Part shown: piece by piece, positions 1 to 7,900 of the stretch
Layout of the letters: every line of letters begins with the position of its first letter
Numbering within the stretch: position 1 is the first letter of the stretch
Source: Thalassiosira profunda
Lineage: Eukaryota; Bacillariophyta; Thalassiosirophyceae; Thalassiosirales; Thalassiosiraceae
Direction of reading: 5' to 3'
Assembly (NCBI GenBank): GCA_036939355.1
Contig: JALLAP010000768.1
Location: 1 to 20,713, forward strand
DNA length: 20,713 nucleotides
Position numbers and translations under genes: made by a program
The notes under the pieces: model-generated
Told to the model about the DNA's origin: nothing
What the model saw: the letters and a program-made list of their open reading frames with translations, nothing else
Databases searched by the model: none

Positions 1-317
1 CGGCGTACTTGCCCAATTTCGTGAGCTTGACGGAGGGGCGGAGCTGGTACCTGTAAAAGGTGCCCAGGAGCTGTGTGCAGAAAGGAATGCGGCGAGGTGG
101 TAAGTCGGAGATCAGCTTGGGCAATATCTTACTTGCATGCACCTTGCAATGCAACTTTGCATGCACCTTGCAACTCATGCGTCCGCTCGATCTATCTACT
201 CACCCCCAGCGCAAATTTGAGGACGACGAGCCCTCCCACCGCAACGAGCGCGGCGGGGAGGGGGTCCTGGGCGGCGTTGTCCAGGACGTCGACGACTGAG
301 GCGAGGGCGGACGCCAT
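1..317 (-). CDS. Probable very-long-chain 3-oxoacyl-CoA reductase (KAR-type SDR), 5' end only
   Basis: Partial gene running off the left edge. Exon 1 (317 down to 204) starts with ATG and encodes 38 residues, MASALASVVDVLDN followed by a hydrophobic stretch (LPAALVAVGGLVVLKFALG) that looks like an N-terminal membrane anchor. A GTGAGT donor follows. Exon 2 (43 down to 1) reads LRPSVKLTKLGKYA. A membrane helix followed by a segment of this kind is the layout just before the TGxxxGIG cofactor motif in the ER enzyme that reduces 3-oxoacyl-CoA during fatty-acid elongation. The cofactor motif and the YxxxK catalytic site lie outside the window, so the family call rests on the N-terminus alone. The start codon is 263 bases from that of the divergent LRR-A gene, so the two may share a promoter. 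Confidence 0.5.
44..203 (-). other. Intron 1 of the KAR-like gene
   Basis: On the minus strand the donor is GTGAGT (203-198) and the chosen acceptor is the CAG ending at 44, which joins exon 1 to exon 2 in phase 0. A nearer AG (tttacag, seven bases upstream) would put exon 2 in a frame that loses the RPSVKLTKLGKYA segment. The intron contains two copies of ttgcatgcaccttgcaa, at 133-149 and 157-173, which is a 24-bp tandem duplication. Confidence 0.5.
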
Positions 318-364
318 GGTTGCGGTGCTTGAATTTGAATGAAATGAATGTGCGGCCGGCCGGG

Positions 365-400
365 TGACGTAAGTCGCGTACTATCAAGTCGCCCGGCGGG
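365..400 (+). promoter_or_regulatory. CRE-like TGACGTAA motif, copy upstream of LRR-A
   Basis: TGACGTAAGTCGCGTAC (365-381) is followed by TATC, AGTCGC and CGGCGGGA. The same 17 bases and the same following order recur at 2006-2044 upstream of LRR-B. The TGACGTAA core matches bZIP/CRE-type binding sites. This copy sits 48 bases from the KAR-like start codon and about 200 bases from the LRR-A start, so it could serve either gene. That it binds a factor is inferred. Confidence 0.5.
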
Positions 401-460
401 ACCAAATCGGAGCGCGGAGCGCGCGGAGCCGCCGGGCGAGCAGCTTCCTCACACATCATC

Positions 461-580
461 TCTCCGCCCGGATCCTCCCCTCCCCGCCCAGCTAATCCGC
501 GGCGGGCGGGCAAGATTGGGCGGCACGTGGCCTGGGAGCAGCGCTGAAATTGTTTTGATATAATATACGCGCTTGCGAGG
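461..580 (+). promoter_or_regulatory. LRR_5 family promoter block, copy A
   Basis: A block shared with the regions upstream of LRR-B (2269-2398) and LRR-C (14733-14872). The shared order is CTCCGCCC, then an inverted repeat CCCGCC...GGCGGG around AGCTAATCCGC, then CAAGATTG, a CACGTG palindrome (524-529), CTGGGAGCAGCG, TGAAATTGTTTTGA and TATAATATACGCGC just before the ATG. The GATATAATATA at 557-567 ends only 13 bases before the start codon. It is therefore unlikely to act as a normal TATA box for that ATG. Confidence 0.6.
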
Positions 581-1883
581 ATGGCAGAGGGGTGGACCGA
601 CTACGATGGCGGCGTGGTGCAGGAATGGCACCGGACTGCCAGCCGGATCCGGGTGGCATCGGACGCGAGCGTGATGCCAGAAAACGCCTTTAATAACTGC
701 GTCAATTTGAAGGCGGTGGATCTGAGCAATGTCAACACCATCTCAGCCCGGGCATTCCATCGTTGTCGCTCTCTGGAGCACATAATTTGGTCTGCTGCAT
801 CTGCCGTCGAGATCGGCGATCGTGCATTTTGGTCCTGCGAGAGATTGGAGGAGATCGATCTGAGCAATGCAACCAAGATTGGGGCGCAGGCATTTTATTG
901 GTGCAATGGACTGACAAGCGGATAGCAAGCGTAACCATCCCATCGTCGGTCACGGACATTGAAGCTTCTGCGTTTGCGGATTGCAAGGGTTTGGAGGAGA
1001 TCGATCTCGGCAGTGCAACAAAGATTGGGTATTGTGCATTCTATCGTTGCAATTCACTGACACGGGTCACCATCCCATCATCTGTCACGGACGTTGAGAC
1101 AAGCGCCTTTGATGGGTGCAGGAGTTTGGTGGAAGTGGAACTTGGCGAGGGGATTCAACACTTGGACAGGAGGCATTCAAGGGTTGCAGCGCTTTGGCTC
1201 GGATCAGAATTCCGGCGTCTGTCACCGACATTGGGACATTTGCCTTTGAAAACTGCAGCAGTTTGGAGGGCGTTGAGTTGAAGGAGGGACTGCAGTGCAT
1301 CGGGCGGAATGCATTCCAAGGATGCATGTCGCTAGCCAGCATCAGCATCCCCTCTACTACGACGAACATTGGACGATTGACATTTGAGGATTGCACCAGT
1401 CTGTCAGAGGTGACTTTTCACGAGGGGATTCATGATATTGCTTCTGGAGCATTCATCGGCTGTACCGCTTTGGAACATATCAGCATTCCTCCCGTTGCAC
1501 TGGTGGTCAATACCTTGGATGAAGGCCGCAGCTGCCACTTGATGAGAGCATCAATGCCCAAACCTTCACCTCTGAATAGGACGGTGGTTGTTTCCAAGTG
1601 GATGCAGTACAGGAGCCCGAGCCAGCTTGAACAGGCCGAGGCGAAGGTAAAGGGAACCTTTGGCCGTCGTCAGCAGACAGACGAAGAGAAAGTCGCATCC
1701 ATCCGAGAGTGGTTCGCCCACTACGATCTATTGGATGTGACGACGATGCTCGAGCTGGCTATTTGGAAGGCCAACATGAATGGCAACGGGCAGAGTGTCG
1801 AGGCAAGAAAGGCGAGCCGTGGAAACTGTGGCAGTGATATGAATGTCATCATCCCGGGCGTGCTGCGGTTCTTGGGGTGGTAG
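581..1883 (+). pseudogene. LRR-A: BspA-like LRR_5 protein gene, broken by two frame lesions
   Basis: Homologous along its whole length to the intact genes at 2402 and 14873. The reading frame begins MAEGWTDYDGG, carries LRR_5 units of about 22-23 residues (AFxxCxxLxxIxIPSSVTxI), and ends with the conserved C-terminal domain (KWMQYRSPSQLEQAEAKV, DVTTMLELAIWKANMNG, NCGSDMNVIIPGVL). Two lesions interrupt it. An 11-nt insertion between two CAAGCG copies (915-920 and 926-931) creates an in-frame TAG. One G is missing near 1164-1165 (CTTGGACAG where the paralogous frame needs one more base). All three frame segments stay recognisable and the promoter is intact, so the break looks recent. LRR_5 proteins are usually surface or interaction proteins; the ligand is unknown. 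A sequencing error could explain the single-base loss but less easily the 11-base one. Confidence 0.8.
845..1126 (+). repeat. Internal duplication of a two-unit LRR_5 module in LRR-A
   Basis: The 17 bases TTGGAGGAGATCGATCT occur at 845-861 and again at 991-1007. The following sequence is also parallel, encoding EEIDLxxATKIGxxAFYxCNxLTxVTIPSSVTD twice. The offset is 146 bases, which is 135 bases (45 codons, two LRR units) plus the 11-base insertion. LRR-B and LRR-C have this module once. Confidence 0.7.
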
Positions 1884-2398
1884 CCCAGTGGATCAACGAG
1901 AGGTGGGCTTGTCACGATCTTCGGATGCAACTTGCAATAGATACATTGCTGGAGGATAACGCAAGCGTACATTGTTTATTCCCCCGGCAGCGCCGTGGAG
2001 TGTGATGACGTAAGTCGCGTACCTATCTGAGTCGCACGGCGGGAATCTCATATCTGTGGTGCTCACATCACATCACACATCAGCACCCGCCCCCCTGGTC
2101 GGTATCCTCCTCCTAGCGTGCGTCGGCTAGCTTTCTACCCCACCGTGGCCCGTGTATGCCCTACCATAGTGACGTGCCCATCAACCCACACCCCTTATGG
2201 CCGCGCGCAATTGCAAAAATAACAGCAAATGTATCTTATTACAGTCTGAGGCTGGACACAGAACCTCGTCTCTCCGCCCGGCTCCCCCCGCGCCCCGCCC
2301 AGCTGATCCGCAGGCGGGCCGGCAAGATTGAGCGGCACGTACGTGGCCTGGGAGCAGCGTTGAAATTGTTTTGACATAATATACGCGCTTTGCAAAGG
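1884..2398 (+). promoter_or_regulatory. Intergenic region between LRR-A and LRR-B, with LRR-B promoter elements
   Basis: No gene is seen here. The first 120 bases are the 3' flank of LRR-A. The 17-base CRE-like motif lies at 2006-2022, with matching flank to 2044. TCACATCACATCACACATC (2063-2081) is a short CA-rich run. Between CACACATCA (2074-2082) and TCTCTCCGCCCG (2269-2280) there are 186 bases with no counterpart upstream of LRR-A, where these two strings are adjacent. The shared promoter block follows. Confidence 0.55.
2269..2398 (+). promoter_or_regulatory. LRR_5 family promoter block, copy B, with CACGTACGTG palindrome
   Basis: Nearly the same order as copy A: CTCCGCCCG, CCCGCC-AGCTGATCCGCA-GGCGGG, CAAGATTGAGCGG, CTGGGAGCAGCG, TGAAATTGTTTTGACATAATATACGCGC. 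The clearest difference is at 2336-2345: the CACGTG of copy A has become CACGTACGTG, a perfect 10-bp palindrome made by a 4-base ACGT duplication. The GCCCAGCTGATCCGCAGGCG part is almost identical in copy C. Confidence 0.6.
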
Positions 2399-2401
2399 AT
2401 G

Positions 2402-3679
2402 ATGGCAGAGGTGTGGGTCGGATACGATGGTGGCGAAGTCCAGGAATGGCACCGGACTGCCCGCCGGATTCGGGTGGCCCCGAACGTCACAGTGGTGCCA
2501 CGACGAGCCTTCGAGAGCTGCCGTGCTTTGAGGGTGGTGGATCTGAGCAACGTCACCAGCATCTCAGCGTTGGCATTCGATCGTTGCATCTCGCTGGAGC
2601 GCGTTGTTTGGGCCACCGTATCTGCAATTGAGATCGGCGAGAGGGCATTCGCACATTGCAGGAGATTGGAGGATATTGATCTCAGCACCGTTGCAAATAT
2701 TGGGCAGGAGGCATTCCTGTATTGCGAGGCGCTGACAAGGTTAACCATTCCATCATCTGTCACAGCCGCAGAGTTCGCATTTGATGGGTGCAGCAGTTTG
2801 GCAGAAGTGGAGTTTGGCGAGGGGATCCAGAATGTTGTAAGGGGAACATTCAACAAGTGCAGTGCTTTGGTCCGGATCACTGTCCCATCTTCTGTTGCTC
2901 ACATTGAAGCTAAGGCATTCAATGAATGCAGGAATTTAGCAGAAGTGGAATTGTACGAGGGGCTACGGTACATCGGATTATGTGCATTCTACGGCTGCAG
3001 CTCCTTGGTTCGGATCACCGTTCCTTCGACGACATTGACAGTTGGACACAGTGCATTTGCTGTTTGCAATCAGTTGAGGAATGCAGAACTTCGGGAGGGA
3101 CTGCAGGTGATTGAGGGTGGGGCATTTTGGGGTTGCCATTCATTGGAAAGCATCACTATCCCTTCCTCTACCATCAGATGCCGAGGTGCATTTGGGGAGT
3201 GCACCAGTCTTGCAGAGGTGACTCTGCGCGAAGGTGTGCTTTGCATCGATGCTAATGCGTTCCCCGGTTGTACATCTCTGCAACATATCAACATTCCTCC
3301 TGTTGCATTGGTGATCGACATTCACGGTGAAAGCTGCCAGTTTTTCAGACGAACAATGCCTGTCGATTGGGGAACGAAGCTAGTCGTCTCCAAGTGGATG
3401 CAATACAGGAGTCCGATTCAACTGGAGCAGGTTGAGGCCAAAGCGAACGAAATCATTGGCCATCAACAGCAGACAGATGAAGAGAAGATTCAATGCATCC
3501 GAGAGTGGCTCGCCTACTACGATCTATTGGACGTGACAACGATGCTCGAGCTAGCTATTTGGCGGGTCAACATGAATGGCACCGAGCAGAATGCAGAGGC
3601 GAGGCAGACTATCCATAGACGCTGCGGCAGCGCCATGAGCGTCATTATTCCGGGCGTCTTGGAGTATTTGGAGGGGTAG
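2402..3679 (+). CDS. LRR-B: BspA-like leucine-rich repeat (LRR_5) protein
   Basis: Intact single-exon gene of 425 residues. Two ATGs lie in tandem (2399 and 2402); the second is chosen because it aligns with MAEGW and MAEEW of the paralogues. After a short N-terminal domain (VGYDGGEVQEWHRTARRIRV) come about 12 LRR_5 units to about residue 305 (AFxxCxxLxxIxIPSSV with EVELxEGLxxIG). The C-terminal domain is conserved in all three paralogues (SKWMQYRSPIQLEQVEAKA, DVTTMLELAIWRVNMNG, MSVIIPGVLEYLEG). No signal peptide or membrane segment is visible, so a cytosolic interaction role is more likely than a surface one. It is the intact member of the tandem pair. Its 3' end faces the EF-hand gene with 58 bases between stop codons. 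Confidence 0.9.
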   Translation: MAEVWVGYDGGEVQEWHRTARRIRVAPNVTVVPRRAFESCRALRVVDLSNVTSISALAFDRCISLERVVWATVSAIEIGERAFAHCRRLEDIDLSTVANIGQEAFLYCEALTRLTIPSSVTAAEFAFDGCSSLAEVEFGEGIQNVVRGTFNKCSALVRITVPSSVAHIEAKAFNECRNLAEVELYEGLRYIGLCAFYGCSSLVRITVPSTTLTVGHSAFAVCNQLRNAELREGLQVIEGGAFWGCHSLESITIPSSTIRCRGAFGECTSLAEVTLREGVLCIDANAFPGCTSLQHINIPPVALVIDIHGESCQFFRRTMPVDWGTKLVVSKWMQYRSPIQLEQVEAKANEIIGHQQQTDEEKIQCIREWLAYYDLLDVTTMLELAIWRVNMNGTEQNAEARQTIHRRCGSAMSVIIPGVLEYLEG

Positions 3680-3737
3680 GATAGAGCTTGCAAGACGTCG
3701 GTGAGTCTCAGTCTGCTGGCTATATTTTCACATCGAC

Positions 3738-4841
3738 CTATTTGCCATTGGTCCTCGTCCAGTCCACTCTCACGTCTCCCGTCTCCTCGTCCAATGAAAC
3801 AACAGGCTTGGGATGCCCCTTCTCCGCATCGCTTCTCGCCCTGCCTCTCAAATGGAACGGCAACCATCCAATCTCGGATCGGATCGTCGTCCTCCGCTCC
3901 ATCAGCAGACGCTTTTCTTCCTGGCGGCGCTTCTTCTCCCTCGTTTTGTCCAGAGTGCGAAAGTGCCGCTCGATTTCCTTCTCCTTGCGCCGCCACCACT
4001 TATCGCCCAGGACGCGCCTGCGCAGGGTGCTCTGAAAGAGCAGCATGGGCTCGAGGAGGGCGGGATAGTTGTGGCACAGCTGCTTGAGCGCCGGGTAGTC
4101 GACGCAAGCCCGTTGCCTCTCGGCCGCCGGCAGACAGAGAGAGCTGCCGTCTTTGGGCAACGGTGGCGTGGTCTTGTCGGGGAGTATCGCGGACTCGAAG
4201 ACCTTCACCTTCTTGCCGTGGAGCGACTCGACAAAGCGCAGGAGCTGGGAGCGAGGGATGCGGCCCTCCTTCTCCTTGTCCAGAACGAAAAAGACGAACC
4301 GGAGCATATCGTCCAGCTTGAACATGCCAAAGGTGCACATGCCCTCCACGAACTCGCCAAAGGTCATTGCGTGTAAGTCTCGTGTGCCTATGAGGTCAAA
4401 GAGACCGTCGAGGAAGCCGCCGGAAAGGCTGTGCGATATGGAGAAGGTGGCAAAGAAGTCGGATATGGACAGGGTGATGCTGGACGAGTCTTCCTCCCAA
4501 GGGCGTTGCGGGCTGGCGGCTGCGCTCGCCTTATTGCTCTTCTGCGGTGCATCGGGTGGCGCTGTCGGGTCAAATTTGCCCCCTTTGGCCATGAAGCAAA
4601 AGGCATCGTGAAAGTGCTGCAAATCGGCGTCCGACAGCAGGAAGGTGTCTGTGCTGTGGCGTATCCTATTATTTGTGCTGTCCGGGCTGGTTGGCTTGCC
4701 AGCAGTCAGCGGCTGGATGGTGGCCGACGACGTGGAGGCCGGTTGGTCGCGCCCTTCGTTGTTCCCGATGAGATTTCTCTTGGACGAGGCCTGGCGCTGC
4801 AGCCGCACAGCGCTTCGCCGGGACGACGCGGCGTACATCAT
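3738..4841 (-). CDS. Degenerate EF-hand (calcineurin B-like fold) protein with basic C-terminus
   Basis: Single exon, 367 residues from the first of two tandem ATGs (MMYAASSRRSAVRL). Residues 1-65 are basic and low in complexity. An EF-hand pair spans about 125-206: ISDFFATFSIS...GTRDLHAMTFGEFVEGMCTFG, then FVFFVLDKEKEGRIPRSQLLRFV. The second loop (DKEKEGRIPRSQ, 188-199) keeps Asp at position 1, Gly at 6 and Ile at 8 but has Gln at 12, so calcium binding is doubtful. Residues 249-290 (YPALKQLCHNYPALLEPMLLFQ...LGDKWWRRKE) resemble the C-terminal segment I associate with EF-hand proteins of many protists. A strongly charged helix (about 284-320) follows. The exact function is unknown. It diverges from the ankyrin gene with 128 bases between start codons. 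Confidence 0.75.
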   Translation of the reverse strand: MMYAASSRRSAVRLQRQASSKRNLIGNNEGRDQPASTSSATIQPLTAGKPTSPDSTNNRIRHSTDTFLLSDADLQHFHDAFCFMAKGGKFDPTAPPDAPQKSNKASAAASPQRPWEEDSSSITLSISDFFATFSISHSLSGGFLDGLFDLIGTRDLHAMTFGEFVEGMCTFGMFKLDDMLRFVFFVLDKEKEGRIPRSQLLRFVESLHGKKVKVFESAILPDKTTPPLPKDGSSLCLPAAERQRACVDYPALKQLCHNYPALLEPMLLFQSTLRRRVLGDKWWRRKEKEIERHFRTLDKTREKKRRQEEKRLLMERRTTIRSEIGWLPFHLRGRARSDAEKGHPKPVVSLDEETGDVRVDWTRTNGK

Positions 4842-4969
4842 TGTTGCTTGGGAGAGGGTCTGCGGGCATCTGGTCGGAGACAGCCGCTGATTGAAAAATT
4901 TGATCCACACCGGAAGAACGAGGTCAGAGCGAGTGCCACTCTAACTGGAAGAGCTCTGAGCGAGTTGCA

Positions 4970-7900
4970 ATGATGACATCGTCGGTGGAGGAGGCGGACG
5001 ACCTGCAACGCTTCATCGCGGACTGCGAGTTTAAGACGAGGAAGATCCTGCGCGAGTCGAACAAGCGGCTGAAGGACAACGCCCGCTCTCTCGCTGCGAA
5101 GGAGCGGCTCGATCAGCTGAAACATGGCAGCGGGACGCCCACAAAGCATGATAGTTCAATTGCAAAGGCCGGCAGCCCGTTGGCCAAGTCGAAACGCCTC
5201 AACGTATCGACGCCGCTCAGCCCCGGTGCGTCTGCTGCAAAGCAGAAGCTCTCGCCGACGCCCGTAAAGGAATGGAAAGGGCGCGACCGCATCATTCACG
5301 ATGCCTACGAGACGATCAAATCGCTCCCCGTCGATAAGAAACCTCTGACATCCCCTGCGCCCAAAGGAAGCCAACAGGCTGAGAATGTTCGCGCCGGCAT
5401 CCACTCGTCGCTGTCGGCCAGTCCATTTTGCGGCGCCAAAAGCATCCCGGACAGCGCCGCAAAGCCCAAGCCAAAAGGGAAAATTGCAACCCCCAAAGTA
5501 GCTTCAGGCGCTGCTGCCTTCCCTGAGAACGCCGAGCCGGCACTGATTACCCGCCGCACCATCGAACGCGATTTCTACATCATGTCGAAGAAGCGCAGCA
5601 ACCCGTCCAAGCGGCGGCAACGGCAGCAGCAGAACGATCCCGCGCCAGAACTCAAGACGTCCGTTCTGCGCAAAAAGTATCGATGCGACGAGCGCATCAT
5701 GAAGGCCAAAAAGAAGAAGGCAGAGCGTGCTTACGAGCGGTTGAAGCGACTGAAGATGCCGACCAATGAGGGCGAGGTGGACGGCGACGTAGGGGACGAC
5801 TCGGACTCGTCAATCTCTTCTTCGGACGACGAGGAGGAGCGCGGCCACGCCATTTACGACCTCGTCGAGCGGCACATCGAATACGAGAATGCGCGGTCTC
5901 TCAAGAGGGCCAACAAATTGCTCGCGAAACGAACCTTCACGCCGAACGTGAGGGAGTTTTGGGCGCATCTGCAGCAAGGGAACGGCGACTTGGCCCTTGA
6001 GCCATCTCGCGACGCTGCGACAGAGGACTCGGACAGCTCGGACGAGATGGACGACATTGCAGAGAGGGCTGGCCCGGCTGCATTGATCGTCGACCAGGGC
6101 CCGTTCAGTCGCTACATCTGCCCCTACAATGAACCGGGCGTTGATCCTCCGCTTTCGATGCGAGTCTCTGGCTGTTCGCCCTATACCAGCACCGTTTGCC
6201 CGGGCCACGCTCCCATTGGAAAGCGGGGAGTGTGGCGATTGGTGGAGCCGGCTGCGAAGGAAGTAAACAAAGACGCGTTTCCCGTCTGGCCCGCGCTCAA
6301 CGACGTCAAATATCCTGCTGCAATGGACAAATCGCAAGCCACCGGCTACTTCCGCTACAGAAATCTCGGTCCAAAGAAAGGGGATTGCGTGACCGTGCTG
6401 AGCAGCCTGGCGTTCGAGAGCCCCGTCCTCGCGCCGGATTGCTTGGCGATCGATAAAGGTTACATTTCGCCTCCGTTCGCGGAGCACGAGCCGGTCAAGG
6501 GCGTCGTCCCCTACGTTTATCTGCCCGGCACGCATTTGATGGCGAATCCATTGGAGTCGAGGCTGGACGCCTTGCTTCCTCCTCCGGTCGTCGTGTTGGA
6601 TCCCGGCGCCTCGGAAGGCGACTGGAGCGACGCGCCGACTGATGAAGACGGGCGAGTTTACCACCTTCGCGGGCTGGACGAGCGGGATGGCGATGGCTTT
6701 CGCGTCACGACCTCGGCGAACGTGGTCGAGTACGACGACTCGATCTCCCGCAGGGTCTACGGCATTAGCGAGTCGGCCGCGTCGCCCAACCAACCGGTAC
6801 CGTCGCCCTTGGTCGCCCACACCTCGCACGAGGCCTGCACTCACAGCCTCATCCGAGTGCGCACAGCTGCGGACTACCACTACATTGCCGAGAGCGACGG
6901 CGAGGGCACTCTTGGAGAGCCGTACCTCTTCTCCACGCACATGAGCGCCTACAAGTCCGTGTTCGTGAGCAGAAAGAGCGTCAGCTCGTACCGCGAGCAA
7001 GAGAAATTTCTGCACGCCGCCAATGAAGCCGAGCGCAAGAAGTTGGAGTTGGCCCTCAAAATGAAGGCGGCGGAAGAGCTGGTCGAGGCGAGGCTGAAAG
7101 AGCGCATCGCCCGAATCGAACGATCGGTGCACAATGCATCGGAGGTGGGAGGTCTTAGCGACAATTCAGTGGCGGTGAATCACCCAACAGCAAATCTCCC
7201 GGACGCCCCGGCGCACGCGGACAAAATTCCCGCCGACGTCGAGCTGCTTCCTGTACCAACGCCATCGTTGGAGGAGGAAAAGGCAGATGGCACTGAACTC
7301 GAGCAACTGGCGAGTTTGCTGTTGAAGGACGCAAACTTCTTGAAGGCAGTGGCGCGCAAGCTGAACATTTCGGAGGACCAAGTGGCCCAAATCGATGCCG
7401 CTGGCGGTGAAGCCAAAGCCATTGCCAATGCAAAAGGCAGCGACGGCGAACCGAGCAGCACTTTGGAAGCACGAGCAGAGCGGGTGGCGCTCCACCCAAC
7501 CTCTGCCGTCAATACACCTGCGCCTCTGGTGGAGCCCGCGAGCATGCCCAAGCTCAAGTTGAACTGCAAACGATACCGCGACACGGATCGCGTCAGTTCG
7601 AGAGGCGACGGCTGGAAACGGCTGCCCAGGAGCGAGACCATCATTGGAGATTTCAGCCTCACCAAACGCAACGTCCAGAGAGGAATCGGCGGTCCAAAAC
7701 ACAGGAAGCTCGATGACGGCAGGAATTTCATCGCCGTTGATGCCGTCGAAGCATTGCAGCACGAATCGGACCCGCAGCAGTTTGTGGTCGAACCAAAGTC
7801 CTTGTTCATACCCGACCTGACCACGGAGAGGCTTCAGTTGGCCAGGACCTACCGTCAGCAAAAGAAGACCAAAGAATCGATGCTGAGTTTGGCCCAGCAA

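Noticed and set aside
557..567. GATATAATATA as a TATA box for LRR-A
   Set aside because: It ends 13 bases before the start codon, so a normal start about 30 bases downstream would fall inside the coding sequence.
915..1166. Programmed frameshifting or tiny introns keeping LRR-A functional
   Set aside because: Neither lesion has a slippery site or GT-AG borders, and both coincide with simple mutations relative to the paralogues.
581..3679. Bacterial origin of the LRR_5 genes by transfer
   Set aside because: LRR_5 repeats also occur in bacterial BspA, but the C-terminal domain is one I associate with diatom proteins and base use matches the neighbours.
3813..4376. Plus-strand ORFs opposite the EF-hand gene
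   Set aside because: No domain, overlapping and out of phase with the EF-hand frame, which has conserved segments.
5810..7132. 440-codon minus-strand ORF inside the ankyrin gene
   Set aside because: It lies wholly antisense to a well-supported coding frame, its protein is low in complexity with no domain, and long antisense frames are expected in GC-rich coding DNA.
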